Below, piece after piece: positions 46,223-58,400 of a DNA stretch of 64,000 bases. Under the pieces are notes generated by a model that was not told the DNA's origin, ran no database searches, and worked only from the letters and a program-made list of their open reading frames with translations. The translations under genes were made by a program, and so were the position numbers. Origin of the DNA: Bidens hawaiensis. Its lineage: Eukaryota > Streptophyta > Magnoliopsida > Asterales > Asteraceae. Position 1 is the stretch's first letter, and each line of letters opens with the position of its first letter. The stretch is from contig JAIQDT010000231.1 of assembly GCA_021521415.1 (NCBI GenBank), forward strand, positions 124,001 through 188,000. Direction: 5' to 3'.

Positions 46223-46498
46223 AATATGAGAAATTTTTACAAAGACGTTTTACGACGAGAAACATCACATTAGTGTCGGTTTTTAATAAATAAGGATGAT
46301 TTATTATTAATAATATATATGTGTGTGTGTGTGTGTGTATATATACCTGAAAACTTATAACGATATTATTTTGACACGAACCGTTTAACTCTAGGACGTC
46401 AGTTAAATTAAATATTGTTTACTTAGTATTTAATATTAAATATAATATATTATAAATAATTAAAACCATTTAAAACACTCAAAATAAGAAAAATACCG

Positions 46499-46588
46499 AA
46501 AAAAGTGCCGGCCGGGACTCGAACCCACGCCTGATGGCCGGAACTGTATTGAGCACACACACACTAGCCAACTAGGCTAGGGTGTCAG
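46499..46588 (-). ncRNA. tRNA-like pol III cassette in family X 5' LTR
   Basis: On minus, A-box-like TAGCCTAGTTGGCTAGTG (46580-46563), B-box-like GGTTCGAGTCCC (46525-46514), GGCCGGC and six T (46504-46499). The promoter boxes are kept in both LTRs of an otherwise diverged pair (only C/T changes in the boxes). Confidence 0.55.
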
Positions 46589-47399
46589 CTGGTTATATTT
46601 TATAAACGGTTAACTTTATACATAAACAAACAAAAACCCAATTTTAATCATAAACCCTAGATATAACAATCGATCAATTCGTTCTATGTTTATTAAATTA
46701 ATGTTTGGGCTTTTGTCAAACGATGTTAGACGAATTCAACCATATAATCCATTACCTGATTCAATATTTATACACAGGTTAATTTCATCCAACAGGGTCG
46801 GCACCGGAGGACGACAAACAAGCTTCAACGAGACGATGATAATTCAATTAAACATAGGGCTTATTTTGGCGCTGAGACTATAGATGTGCAGACGTGAAGA
46901 AATGTTATTATGATTAACCCTAGGCCTTATATTCAATTTTAGGTCATGATGGTTAGTTTATAAATCAATTCGCGTTGTTATAAGATCTTGTTTCCTAATT
47001 ATTGATGTTAGTTAGGCCGAATATAGTATGAGGAATCATAAACGGGATTCGATTCCTAATTTAGTTCGATAATTGTGGCTCAAGAAATCTAAACGGGCTC
47101 ACGGTTTGGGTAAACGGGTCTTGGGTTACGGGTTACGGGTCATGGGTGATGGGTTATGAAAGTAATAGGTGAAAATTGCACTTTAGTCCCTGAAGAATTT
47201 AGATGGAAACAATAAAGGTTTAAAGTATACTTTTGGGTTAAAATTGAACATTTTCTAAGGTTATAAATATAATAAATAAATATAAATTGTATAGAATTTC
47301 CTCGATAAACGTGATACTTTTAGTGATAAATTTCCCGAACATGATTCGGGTCGGGTTAATCGTAAAAGAATACGAGTTTGAAAAATCCGAGATGTTACA

Positions 47400-49640
47400 C
47401 GGCATTCTACTGTAGGTGTGAAAGATTGGTATTAGAGACGAAGGCTATAAGATAGATTGTTAGAAATGTCCTAGTGACATGCTTAGGACCTTATGCGTGC
47501 TTACTTGATTGCCTTATGTGTTTATTTAAATGGTTTACAGCTTATTTAATATTTATTTATTTTATTATTATATCATGTACCTGCACACACAAACTCCGAG
47601 GCTATGCCTCAATCTCAAAATATTTCCTCTCCTAATTTTTATATATGAAAAAACCTTAGATTCTTTTATTTGAATTTAATTATGGGAAATTCCTTAAGAA
47701 TTCTCTTTTTTGTTTTTACTCCTTCACCTTAAAGCAAAAGAGTAAGACAAGTTTTCGTAGTAACTGGAAGGGGGAGAGAAACGTGAGTCGGGCCTTGGCG
47801 AAACGATTCCGAGAATCAGAGGGAAAATGATATTCCTTTCCTGGAGGATAACCCGACCACAGTACTCGATCTTATAGGCTAAAGCGAAACATATGCCATA
47901 CGACCGGAACTTTTAGCGGTCAACGTAATCAATGTGACGGTCACCTTCCTTAAATTATCAAACCGAATTCATGGTGATTTCGTGAATAAATTCAGAGATT
48001 CCAAATTATTTAATTATCATTATTTTTAAATGTTTAGTTGGGGATCCATGGATACTCCAACTCACAAATTTTTTATTTTGGTATGCTAACAAGTTGAGAC
48101 AATAAAATGCTATGGAAGGCTTATGGAAAACTGAAGGATAGTCGTTTATTCATTTATTTAATTGATCTTAGTTAATCAAAATCTCGTGATGTGATTTATT
48201 CACTCTACTTCTGTTAATTAAAGTATTTTAATTCCCACGATCCGACACAATCCTTCAGTTATAAAAACGCAGTTATCACAAGTTTTAAACAGTTATCATT
48301 TTGTTATACTATTTAAAATAGTGTTCTCTCATTCATTTTCTTTTATTTTTCAAACTATCAAACACATTTCAATTTTTACCCTCAACTTTTGATTATTAAC
48401 ATTTTAAGTACTTCATATTTTGGTTAATCTATGTTACTTATCATGTTTCACAACTTACCTTCCATCTTATAAGTATTTATTATTAAAATTCAGTTTTTGT
48501 AATTTTATTATTAAATTGAGTTTTCCATTATTTAAATTTAATTTCCGCTATTAAATTAAATTTTTCATTAATTAATTTAATTTTTATTATTAAATTGACT
48601 TTTCCTTTCTTGATTGAATTTCCATGGAGATTCATGTATAACTCAATCACATATTTTATTTATTGACATTTGCAATATTCTTGTTGAAAACCTATGATGG
48701 TTCGTAAGTATCTCAATGATCTTTTTCTATTTTTATTAAATTTTGTTGTTTAGTTGAAATTATACGGTGGTTCGTGGATATTTCAACTTCCTACTTCGAT
48801 TGTTGATACATATTGAGAATTTTGAATGTTTTGGTGATAACTTCGTTAGTTGATAGAATAGTCATAGTGATTCATGCATTTCTAACCCTGCGTTTATCTT
48901 ATTTTATTATAATATTTCACATATCATTTTCATTATACCTATTATCTAATATTCGTTATTTATTTAAATTTCCATGATAAATCATGGATAATTCACTTTA
49001 CTTATTTCATGTTATTCATAATGATTTTGTGAAAATAGGAAGATCCCTTGTAATTTGTGAATACTCCAATGACTCACCTTATATTATATCTAATTTTAAA
49101 GATTTATTTGGAGTAGGACTATAATGACGATTCGGGAATATCGGCTTCCCGATTTAATATATTAACAATTTGTTTGAATATGTAAATTTTTGCATTTCCA
49201 TTAATGTTTCAATTACTATTCACTATTTATTTTAATCTCGTAATTCTAATTTATCTCATCTTAAAATCACAATTGCAATGCCACAATTTTATTTCACTTT
49301 CTCTCTGAATCTCATAAGTTATTTAATCAAACTTGGTTCATCAAAATCTTCATTTGACCATGTTCAAATCTACACTCTTGATCTTAAGAATTTTATTTTT
49401 AACATTTTCTAACTTTAAAGGTTTCACATGTCATTACTCATTTTAAGATTTGTTGCTAGTTAAACTATTCATTGAATCATTCACTTAAATTTTGTTGTGA
49501 TATTTTTCATACATTTATAAAAATCTGTTTTTTATTTTCTTTTATTTATTAAGTTCACAAAAGTTCGTTCGCTATCTTATATTCCTATTCTCGTTCATCA
49601 CGATAAATCACTACATATACTTATGGACTACCGGGACCTT
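47400..49640 (+). pseudogene. Plus-strand family X remnant: LTR end, primer site and leader
   Basis: 47400-47423 is the end of the plus LTR begun at 28843 (GGTGTGAAA for GGTGTGACA); GATTGGTATTAGAG at 47424-47437 is the mutated primer site. The leader to about 47760 matches the minus X leader (for example GTCCTAG near 47469 and GGGAAATTCCTTAAGAATTC near 47685). From 48010 to about 49150 degenerate repeats with CCATGG/TTCATGG and CTCAA words continue. No gag or pol remains. Confidence 0.65.
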
Positions 49641-50558
49641 TTGAAGTTTTTCGGGATATTTAGCTTCGGCTTACGTGTTGTTTGAAGAATTTGTTCCAAG
49701 CTTACTTGAGGACAAGCAAGATTCAAGCGTCGGGATGTTTGATGTATAAGAATTTAAACATCTTTTCGGTACTAAAATATCTCCAAATAAGCGTAATATT
49801 AGCAATTATATTAGAATAAATAACCACTAATGTTTATAGTTTCTATCTATATGTAAATATAGCCCTAAGGAATAAAATGAGCTGATATACGAAGAAAAAC
49901 GGAGAAAACGGTGAAAACAGACTCAACACACTCCATGGTGAATCAAGGCATGGCCATGTCTAGAGCTTACGAAGTAAAGACAAAATTCAGGAAGACAAAA
50001 CATGGCCATGTTAACCAAAACACAGCCATTTTATGAAGAACAAGAGGAAAGACAAAATAGAAGGTTTTGAAGCTAAACATAGACGTGCCTTCCCAAAACA
50101 CGCCCATGCTTTCAATACAAGAGAAAATGACAAGATTTGAACTATTATGGACTCACCATGGCCATGCTTGGCTTAACACGGCCGTGCTTTCCCTTGTTGT
50201 ACGACCTGACAAGGAGCATTCAATGCAGCAGGACATAATGTCACCATATCCGTGCTTTGGTTAGCATGGCCGTGCTTTTGGCACCTGATCAGTCTATAAA
50301 TAGAATACTCATCTTTCACATTCGATTCAGCTTACAACCTCATTTACTCCACTTCAACCACCTCTTTTCACCACTATTAATAAGGGAATTATCCCATCCA
50401 TCCAACCTTTGAAGATTAATGAGATTAAGATCATGGAAGAAGTCATTAGCATCAAGGATTAGTCGTCTGAATTAGTTAGATTGTTTCAATTTTATCATGC
50501 TTGTATCTATTGCTTTGATGTATTACACTATGCTTACTTTTGGCTAAACTTTCATATA
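49641..50558 (+). mobile_element. Athila/Tat-style gypsy 3' end and LTR, left part
   Basis: GAGGACAAGCAAGATTCAAG (about 49710) before TTTGATGTATAAG resembles the end of the internal region of Athila/Tat elements; the LTR would start at TGATG, 49740. TATAAATA at 50295-50302. About nine CATGGCCATG/CACGGCCGTG-type words lie between 49950 and 50280. Split by the gypsy element at 50559 and continued from 58560. Confidence 0.6.
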
Positions 50559-52022
50559 TGTAACGTCCGTGAATTCCGACAAAAGATTTAGCCTTGTAGT
50601 GTTATGTACACCTTTCGGGCTTGACCCGGCATTCTCCCGGGAGCTCCTTGCAAACCACGTAAACGTTCTCACTTAACTTTCCACCCAAGTTGCTACATAC
50701 TTCAATTTGGAGGGACTTGGATGTAACTATTTTATATCATAAAACAAAAGAAAACTCAAACCCTAAACCTATTTGCAGCCGTCGGACCTGGAACCCCCCC
50801 TGCTCGTTTTTCTTCTGCCCAGCCAAGTTTAAGCCGTGAAAACTTCAATTCAAGGTCGGTTTTATGATTCCCCATGTCTTTTACACCTTAATTGATCATA
50901 TTAACGCGTTTATTGGTCGTTAAGATTGAGTTTTGATGATAACAGCTTGCTGACAGATTAGTATACGTTTATTGTAGGGTCTGTAACGCGATGTTAATCC
51001 ACTGTTTTTGATCGATTCTTGATTCCATAATGTTCTACTTTGAGTCTAGTTTCCAGAAAGGTATAATACGTAATATTTGGACGAGATTTGAATAGGTTTT
51101 ATGAATTTATAAAATCGAGTGTCAAAGCTGATGCGGGATGACGGATTCTGGTCTGTCTTCCCGACGTTATAACCTTTTTTCGACAAGTACAAATTGGTTG
51201 GTTCCACTTCTGGGAGTTAGTGTTTTGAGTTAGGAACCAAACCCAATTGGAATCGTTTAATTTGGTTCGGTAATGAATTTTATAAAAATAAAACCATTTT
51301 GTTGCGCAGCTGAAATAGCTGCATATACCTTTCTGTGTTAGAAGAATTTTTATGATTTTTTTCTCCACTAGAAAAATATACTAAAAATATTTTTATAAGT
51401 TTAATATATTTATGTAACACTGGTAAAAATTTAATAATTTAATTCCATGGTTTTCCTATATAATAAAATACATCTTTGCATGCTAAAATCTGCATGTTAT
51501 ATTCGTATTGATCAATAAGTTCGTTTTAGGCTTAACCGGTGGCTGCCCTTTCTCGCATCTTTCGGGGCTGTTATAATTGAAGTTCGTACTCCGTCATATT
51601 CTTAGGTATGTCACTTACAATATACTAAAATTTCATGGCCAATGGAGGTGTTTAAGTCGGTCAATCGATTTTAGTTCGAAAACTAGGGTTTATCGGGTGT
51701 AGGATTGGCAATTGTTGAGTTTGATGCGTTAAACGATAGGATGACTGACCGAATCAGTTTGTACAGCCCTAGGGAAGTTTAAGGGCTATGGGAAAATTAT
51801 ATTTTTGATGCACGGGGCTGTTGGGGTTAGTGCTTCGTCAATCGAGTCGGCGGTGCGTGAATTTTCGTTTAAACGTTAAAGTAAGAGTTGTAAAAAGGAA
51901 CCGTCAACCCTATCAACTCGGGTGACATAATCTTGATGAATGAAAAGATTTAAAATGGAATTTGTTCCATTCGGGGCTGATTCGTTTAACAAACGGTTTT
52001 AAGGTTTATTTCGCGCGCATTC

Positions 52023-52130
52023 GACCCGATTTGATTATCGTTGGGCCTTGGGCCAAGTGTTGGGCCTTGGGCCAAGTTGTTGGGCCTTGGGCCAAAGTGT
52101 TGGGCCTTGGGCCAAGTTGTTAGGCTTGAA
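52023..52130 (+). repeat. TTGGGCCTTGGGCCAA tandem array
   Basis: Four full units of 20-22 bp here and five in the 3' LTR (about 56968-57075). Each unit has two GGGCC cores, self-complementary within TTGGGCCTTGGGCCAA. An open frame across the 3' copy (56891-57079) is a by-product. Confidence 0.88.
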
Positions 52131-52259
52131 CGGCCCCTTTAGGCTAGAGTGTTCTTACAGTCTAGTTTAGTAACGCGTTGTGTATAATTTACAGGCCCTT
52201 ACTTGTGAGTGTGCACTTAGGGATTTCCTAGCTCGTTACAGGGGTTCGATCGATTCCAG

Positions 52260-53321
52260 GTGAGTTCATGATGCCCTTTTTACTCTTTTACGTTTTGGGC
52301 TAGCATACACACCGAAATACAATTTTAAACGATTTTACTCGTTACAATGATTTGAATAGTTTTACATGGTCTCACTCGTGATGGTGCATTTTTAAAGCTA
52401 TATTTGAATTATTTTATATGCCTTAGGATATTTTAGACTCGTTCATGGTCTTGTGTCCTTAAGGTTACATACACTATTGATGGTCTAGACTCGAGGACGT
52501 TAGCAGACTTGGTAGTAATTGAATATGAGTAGACCTATCTACTTAGTTCCCGTATGGGATGATATATATATATATTTATGTAGGAATATATATATGTATG
52601 TATATATGGAGGTACGTATGTACGTATGAGGATGTGTACCTTATAGCCTACGATTGTGTAATGATATTTAGTTTCTCGTGACTAAGAATGATGTATGTAG
52701 GCTTATTGTTGTGTGTGTGCTTGGTGATTCACGGCCGGGTCAAATATATTACTCGGGTTGTACCCGTGGTGTAGAGGCCCGTGTGACGTGACCATCATTT
52801 TGGCGGGTCAAATATATTACTCGGGTTTTAAAATCCCGTGGTGAAGAGGCCCGTTGGATGTTGAGCCGTGATCGGGTCAAATATATTACTCGGGTTGTAC
52901 CCGTGGTGAAGAGGCCCGTATCACGTGCTTGGATGTGTGAGCCGGGATCGGGTCAAATATATTACTCGGGTTGTACCCGTGGTGGAGAGGCCCGTATCTC
53001 GTGCTCGGATGTATAAGCTGTGACCGAGTCAAATATATTACTCGGGTTTGACTCGTGGTGGAGAGGCTCATGTCACATGCTTAGGTCTTACCGCGTCCGG
53101 GTCAAATATATTACTCGAGTCTTGACTCGTGGTGGAGAGGCCCGTGTACGTGTGTTTGACGATGATTGTATTACTTGGTGAATTATATATAATTTATTTT
53201 ATTTATACCTTCTCTATTGTTTATAACTATAGCTTTAAAATAAAGTATGAATTATTGTTTATGAAAACTTGAACTCACTCAGCTCAAGCTGACTTTGTGT
53301 GTATGTTAGATTGACTTTCAG
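52260..53321 (+). other. Putative leader intron in the gag-only gypsy LTR
   Basis: Donor TTCCAG|GTGAGT (GT 52260-52261); acceptor TTGACTTTCAG|G (AG 53320-53321). Inside: GCCC (52273) and GGGC (52297) closing a T-rich loop, the hairpin array, and AACTCACT followed by CAGCTCAAGCTG (53280-53291). The 3' LTR repeats this from 57210. Confidence 0.45.
52735..53150 (+). repeat. Array of six hairpin repeats, 60-85 bp units
   Basis: Each unit reads GGGTCAAATATATTACTCG, then a short hairpin, then GTGGTG(G/A)AGAGGC. Stems are CGGGT/ACCCG in units 1, 3 and 4, CGGG/CCCG with an AT extension in unit 2, CGGGT/ACTCG in unit 5 and CGAGTC/GACTCG in unit 6: pairing is kept while sequence changes. The copy in the 3' LTR is at about 57694-58110. 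Confidence 0.88.
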
Positions 53322-53945
53322 GTTAAGAAGTGGATGCTACCGCTTTGACGTGCTGGATGCTACTCGGGAGGTTGAAGGCATTTCTGGTCGAGGAATTCAA
53401 ATAAAACAAATATTTTATTTACATTTGATTTTGGACACCTGTACCCGTGTTTGGGATATTTAAATACTTACACTTTTTCCGCTGTTATTTACTTGAACTT
53501 GTTTTAAATACAAAGAATCGTTTGGTTTTAAATTTTTGAGAATTTTTTTAAGATGATTACCAATTGTAGGATTCCCGGGATTCGGGGTCTTACAAGTTGG
53601 TATCAGAGCCATGGTTCGAGGGATCCGAGCATTCTTGAATGCTTGGACTCGAACTGAAAAAGAAAGGACTAGAAATGCCAACCGCGAGTAGCTGCACGCC
53701 AAGAGGTACATTTTTATATTTGATTATTCATTTTATAAGTATTAGAGTACTACTATGTGCATATCTGCTTGAATGTTAGACGGGACGCTATTATGGTTAG
53801 GGGCAGGAGGTGCTTAGGATGGGCGGGTAAAGTAAACAATTAATAACACTTGATCAACGTTATTAGCAGTTTACCCTTACCTTCCATGTTCTAAATACCT
53901 CTTGTACTTGACCGTGTTAAAATTCTGTCTTTGTAGGGATTAGTC

Positions 53946-55354
53946 ATGGTTAATACTTATTCTGCTAAGAGAGGTCGCTCGAATGTTCGCGGCCGCGGTC
54001 GTAAGCCGCGTGCCGAGGCCGAGAGTGAGATTCCTGTTTTCCCACAGGAGGAAACCTCGGTTCAAGGGGAAGGGGATAACCCCGTCTTAGGTCCTGCTAT
54101 TCGCGCGGCCATCGCAGATGAGGTTTATCAGGTTCTTCAGAGCATGATTCCCGAGATCGTTGCTGAGGTGGTTAGGGTTGCAAAAGAGTCTATGATTGGG
54201 AAGAGTGCAGATAAACAGGAAAATGGACAAGAGACTCAGGTGGAAGACGAAGTGGTGGTGTCAAGTGAGAAGGAGAAAGAAGTTCGTGCGATTAGGATGC
54301 CTTCTAGAGGCTGTTCGTATGGGGATTTCAAGAAGTGCGACCCTCCCGCTTTTGACGGTACTAAAGATGCGTTGGCAGCTCATCAATGGGTTAGGGAGAT
54401 GGAAGCCGTATTGAGGGTTAGTAAGTGCAGAGAGGAGGATATGGTAACTTATGCTACTGCCTCGTTTCGTTCCGAGGCGTTGTGTTGGTGGGATAATCTA
54501 GCTCAGGCTATGGGTAATCGTTCTATTAGGAGAATGGCTTAGGAGGAGTTGAATCAATTGGTTATCGATCATTTTTGCCCTCCGTATGAATTAGATAAGA
54601 TGGAGCAGGAATTCTTGGTTTTAGAAGTGGGTGATATGTCACACCGAGAGTATACTACAAAATTCAACCAAATGGCTCGCCTATGTCCCGATTTAGTTAC
54701 ACCTGAAGATAAAAGAATCAAAAAGTACGTGAAGGGTCTACCGGTAGATGTTCGCAGGAGTGTGGTGACCACCGGCATGAGCTCCTTCCATTCGGTGGTT
54801 ACCCTAGCAGGTACATTGTATGAGCAGAGAGAGATGGTGAGCCCAACTGAAACTGGAAAAAATTGTAAACCGAGCTCTAACTCCAACGGCAAACATTATG
54901 GGGCAATGATTATGTGTCGGTTGGGAAGAAAGCAAGGATGGAGACGTCGGACCGTAGGAGTAAGGAGTTTAGCGATGAATGCAGGAAGTGCGGGAAGCCG
55001 CATCGGGGGGAATGCAGGTTTGGGGCTATGCCATGTTTTCGTTGTGGGGAGACTGGACACGCCAGTTATGAGTGACCGACTTTGATTTGTTTCCGATGTA
55101 GGGGGTCTGGACATTTAGCGTCAAATTGCCATACCAATAGGGCGGGGGAGTCCGAGCAGGGGACTTCCTCGAAGGGGAAAATGGAAGTGAAACCGAAGGT
55201 TAAGGCGAGTGCCTTTAGTATCTCGACGAAGGAGTCAAAGGAGGACACGGACACCATTTCAGGTAACCTTGTGATCTTTTTATGTGTTGCATTGCGCTGC
55301 CTATTTATCTCCCTCTCGAGTGCTTTCGTGTGTGATCGTTTGACTAGGAGGTAG
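53946..55354 (+). pseudogene. gag: Gypsy gag of the 3-kb-LTR element, broken
   Basis: Start ATG 53946 (MVNTYSAKRGRSNVRGRG). The retrotransposon gag domain begins at SRGCSYGDFKKCDPPAFDG (about 54308) and continues with ALCWWDNLAQAMG. It is cut by TAG at 54540-54542 (one base from Trp, TGG), then continues in the same frame as EELNQLVIDHFCPPYELDKM to about 54890. After a frameshift near 54900 the nucleocapsid follows in another frame: CRKCGKPHRGECRF, CFRCGETGHASYE with a TGA (about 55075) where the last Cys should be, and CFRCRGSGHLASNC (about 55098-55139). The frame ends after DTDTISGNLV, the segment normally just ahead of protease. At least three disabling changes. Confidence 0.88.
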
Positions 55355-55484
55355 TACGAAGTCATTAGTAGGGGTACTATTTATACCCGTTCGGTGGAGA
55401 TGTGATGTTTTAAATTGTCGCAACCCGCGCTTGTTCCTCTGTAGCGGGATTCGGGGACGAATCCCATTCTTAGGGGGATAGACT

Positions 55485-58400
55485 TGTAACGTTCGTGAAT
55501 TCCAACAAAAGATTTAGCCTTGTAGTGTTATGTACACCTTTCGGGCTTGACCCGGCATTCTCCCGGGAGCTCCTTGCAAACCTCGTAAACGTTCTCACTT
55601 AACTTTCCACCCAAGTTGCTACATACTTCAATTTGGAGGGACTTGGATGTAACTATTTTATATCATAAAACAAAAGAAAACTCAAACCCTAAACCTATTT
55701 GCAGCCGTCGGACCTGGACCCCCCCCCCCTGCTCGTTTTTCTTCTGCCCAGCCAAGTTTAAGCCGTGAAAACTTCAATTCAAGGTCGGTTTTATGATTCC
55801 CCATGTCTTTTATACCTTAATTGATCATATTAACGCGTTTATTGGTCGTTAAGATTGAGTTTTGATGATAACAGCTTGCTGACAGATTAGTATACGTTTA
55901 TTGTAGGGTCTGTAACGCGATGTTAATCCACTGTTTTTGATCGAATCTTGATTCCATAATGTTCTAATTTGAGTCTAGTTTCCAGAAAGGTATAATACGT
56001 AATTTTTGGACGAGATTTGAATAGTTTTTATGAATTTATAAAATCGAGTGTCAAAGCTGATGCGGGATGACGGATTCTGGTCGGTCTTCCCGACGTTATA
56101 ACCTTTTTTCGACAAGTCCAAATTGGTTGGTTCCACTTCTGAGAGTTATTGTTTTGAGTTAGGAACCAAACCCAATTGGAATCGTTTAATTTGGTTCAGT
56201 AATGAATTTTATAAAAATAAAACCATTTTGTTGCGCAGCTGAAATAGCTGCACATACCTTTCTGTGTTAGAAGAATTTTTATGATTTTTGTCTCCACTAG
56301 AAAAATATAATAAAAATATTTTTATAAACTTAATATATTTATGTAACAGTGGTATAAATTTAATAATTTAATTCCATGGTTTTCCTATGTAATAAAATAC
56401 ATCTTTGCATGCTAAAATCTGCATGTTATATTCGTATTGATCAATAAGTTCGTTTTAGGCTTAACCGGTGGCTGCCCTTTCTCGCATCTTTCGGGGCTGT
56501 TATAATTGAAGTTCGTACTCCGTCATATTCTTAGGTATGTCACTTACAATATACTAAAATTTCATGGCCAATGGAGGTGTTTAGGTCGGTCAATCGATTT
56601 TAGTTCGAAAGCTAGGGTTTATCGGGTGTAGGATTGGCAATTGTTGAGTTTGATGCGTTAAACGATCGGATGACCGACCGAATCAGTTTGTACAGCCCTA
56701 GGGGAGTTTAAGGGCTATGGGAAAATTATATTTTTGATGCACGGGGCTGTTGGGGTTAGTGCTTCGTCAATCGAGTCGGCGGTGCGTGAATTTTCGTTTA
56801 AACGTTAAAGTAAGAGTTGTAAAAAGGAACCGCCAACCCTATCAACTCGGGTGACATAATCTTGATGAATGAAAAGATTTAAAATGGAATTTGGTCCATT
56901 CGGGGCTGATTCGTTTAACAAACGGTTTTAAGGTTTATTTCGTGCGCATTCGACCCGATTTGATTATCGTTGGGCCTTGGGCCAAGTTGTTGGGTCTTGG
57001 GCCAAAGTGTTGGGCCTTGGGCCAAGTTGTTGGGCCTTGGGCCAAAGTGTTGGGCCTTGGGCCAAGTTGTTGGGCTTGAACGGCCCCTTTAGGCTAGAGT
57101 GTTCTTACAGTCTAGTTTAGTAACGCGTTGTGTATAATTTACAGGCCCTTACTTGTGAGTGTGCACTTAGGGATTTCCTAGCTCGTTACAGGTGTTCGAT
57201 CGATTCCAGGTGAGTTCATGATGCCCTTTTTACTCTTTTACGTTTTGGGCTAGCATACACACCGAAATACAATTTTAAACGATTTTACTCGTTACAATGA
57301 TTTGAATAGTTTTACATGGTCTCACTCGTGATGGTGCATTTTGAAAGCAATATTTGAATTATTTTATATGCCTTAGGATATTTTAGACTCGTTCATGGTC
57401 TTGTGTCCTTAAGGTTACATACACTATTGATGGTCTAGACTCGAGGACGTTAGCAGACTTGGTAGTAATTGAATATGAGTAGACCTATCTACTTAGTTCC
57501 CGTATGGGATGACATATATATATATATATATATATTTATGTAGGAATATATATATGTATGTATATATGGAGGTACGTATGTACGTATGAGGATGTGTACC
57601 TTATAGCCTACGATTGTGTAATGATATTTAGTTTCTCGTGACTAAGAATGATGTATGTAGGCTTATTGTTGTGTGTGTGCTTGGTGATTCACGACCGGGT
57701 CAAATATATTACTCGGGTTGCACCCGTGGTGGAGAGGCCCGTGTGACGTGACCATCATTTTGGCGGGTCAAATATATTACTCGGGTTTTAAAATCCCGTG
57801 GTGAAGAGGACCGTTGGATGTTGAGCCGTGATCGGGTCAAATATATTACTCGGGTTGTACCCGTGGTGAAGAGGCCCGTATCACGTGCTTGGATGTGTGA
57901 GCCGGGATCGGGTCAAATATATTACTCGGGTTGTACCCGTGGTGGAGAGGCCCGTATCTCGTGCTCGGATGTATAAGCTGTGACCGAGTCAAATATATTA
58001 CTCGGGTTTTACTCGTGGTGGAGAGGCTCGTGTCACATGCTTAGGTCTTACCGCGTCCGGGTCAAATATATTACTCGAGTCTTGACTCGTGGTGGAGAGG
58101 TCCGTGTACGTGTGTTCAACGATGATTGTATTACTTTTTGAATTATATATAATTTATTTTATTTATACCTTCTCTATTGTTTATAACTATAGCTTTGAAA
58201 TAAAGTATGAATTATTGTTTATGAAAACTTGAACTCACTCAGCTCAAGCTGACTTTGTGTGTATGTTAGATTGACTTTCAGGTTAAGAAGTGGATACTAC
58301 CGCTTGGACGTGCTGGATGCTACTCGGGAGGTTGAAGGCATTTCTGGTCGAGGAATTCAAATAAAACAAATATTTTATTTACATTTGATTTTGGACACCT

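Larger units (their letters stand above)
29614..47399 (-). mobile_element. Non-autonomous Ty3/gypsy element of family X (minus strand), with nested insertions
   Basis: 5' LTR 45058-47399, primer site 45041-45057, small gag-like frame 43262-43993, polypurine tract 33829-33839 and 3' LTR 29614-33828, all on minus. Flanks share CGGC (29610-29613; 47400-47403). Two insertions interrupt it: 29811-31822 and 34440-42949. Without them about 7.3 kb remain, of which only about 2.7 kb is internal. No protease, RT, RNase H or integrase is present in the internal part, so it fits a large non-autonomous derivative (LARD-like). It sits about 20 bp before the end of a plus-strand LTR of its own family. Confidence 0.85.
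45058..47399 (-). repeat. Family X 5' LTR (minus)
   Basis: 2342 bp, TGTAACATCTCGG (47399) to GGGTGTGACA (45058). Carries the tRNA-like cassette (46499-46588) and, downstream of it, intron-like signals: donor CCAG|GTAAGT (GT at 45750-45749), CCCC/GGGG loop, hairpin GACC...GGTC, ACTCACT with CAACATGTGTTG (45338-45327), acceptor ATATGCAG|G (AG ends at 45296). Confidence 0.88.
50559..53594 (+). repeat. Gag-only gypsy 5' LTR
   Basis: TGTAACGTCCG...GGTCTTACA. Contains the TTGGGCCTTGGGCCAA array (52023-52130), putative leader intron (52260-53321) and hairpin array (52735-53150). Confidence 0.93.

Noticed and set aside
56891..57079. 62-codon frame with repeated Trp-Ala-Leu-Gly peptides
   Set aside because: Translation of the TTGGGCCTTGGGCCAA tandem array in an LTR.
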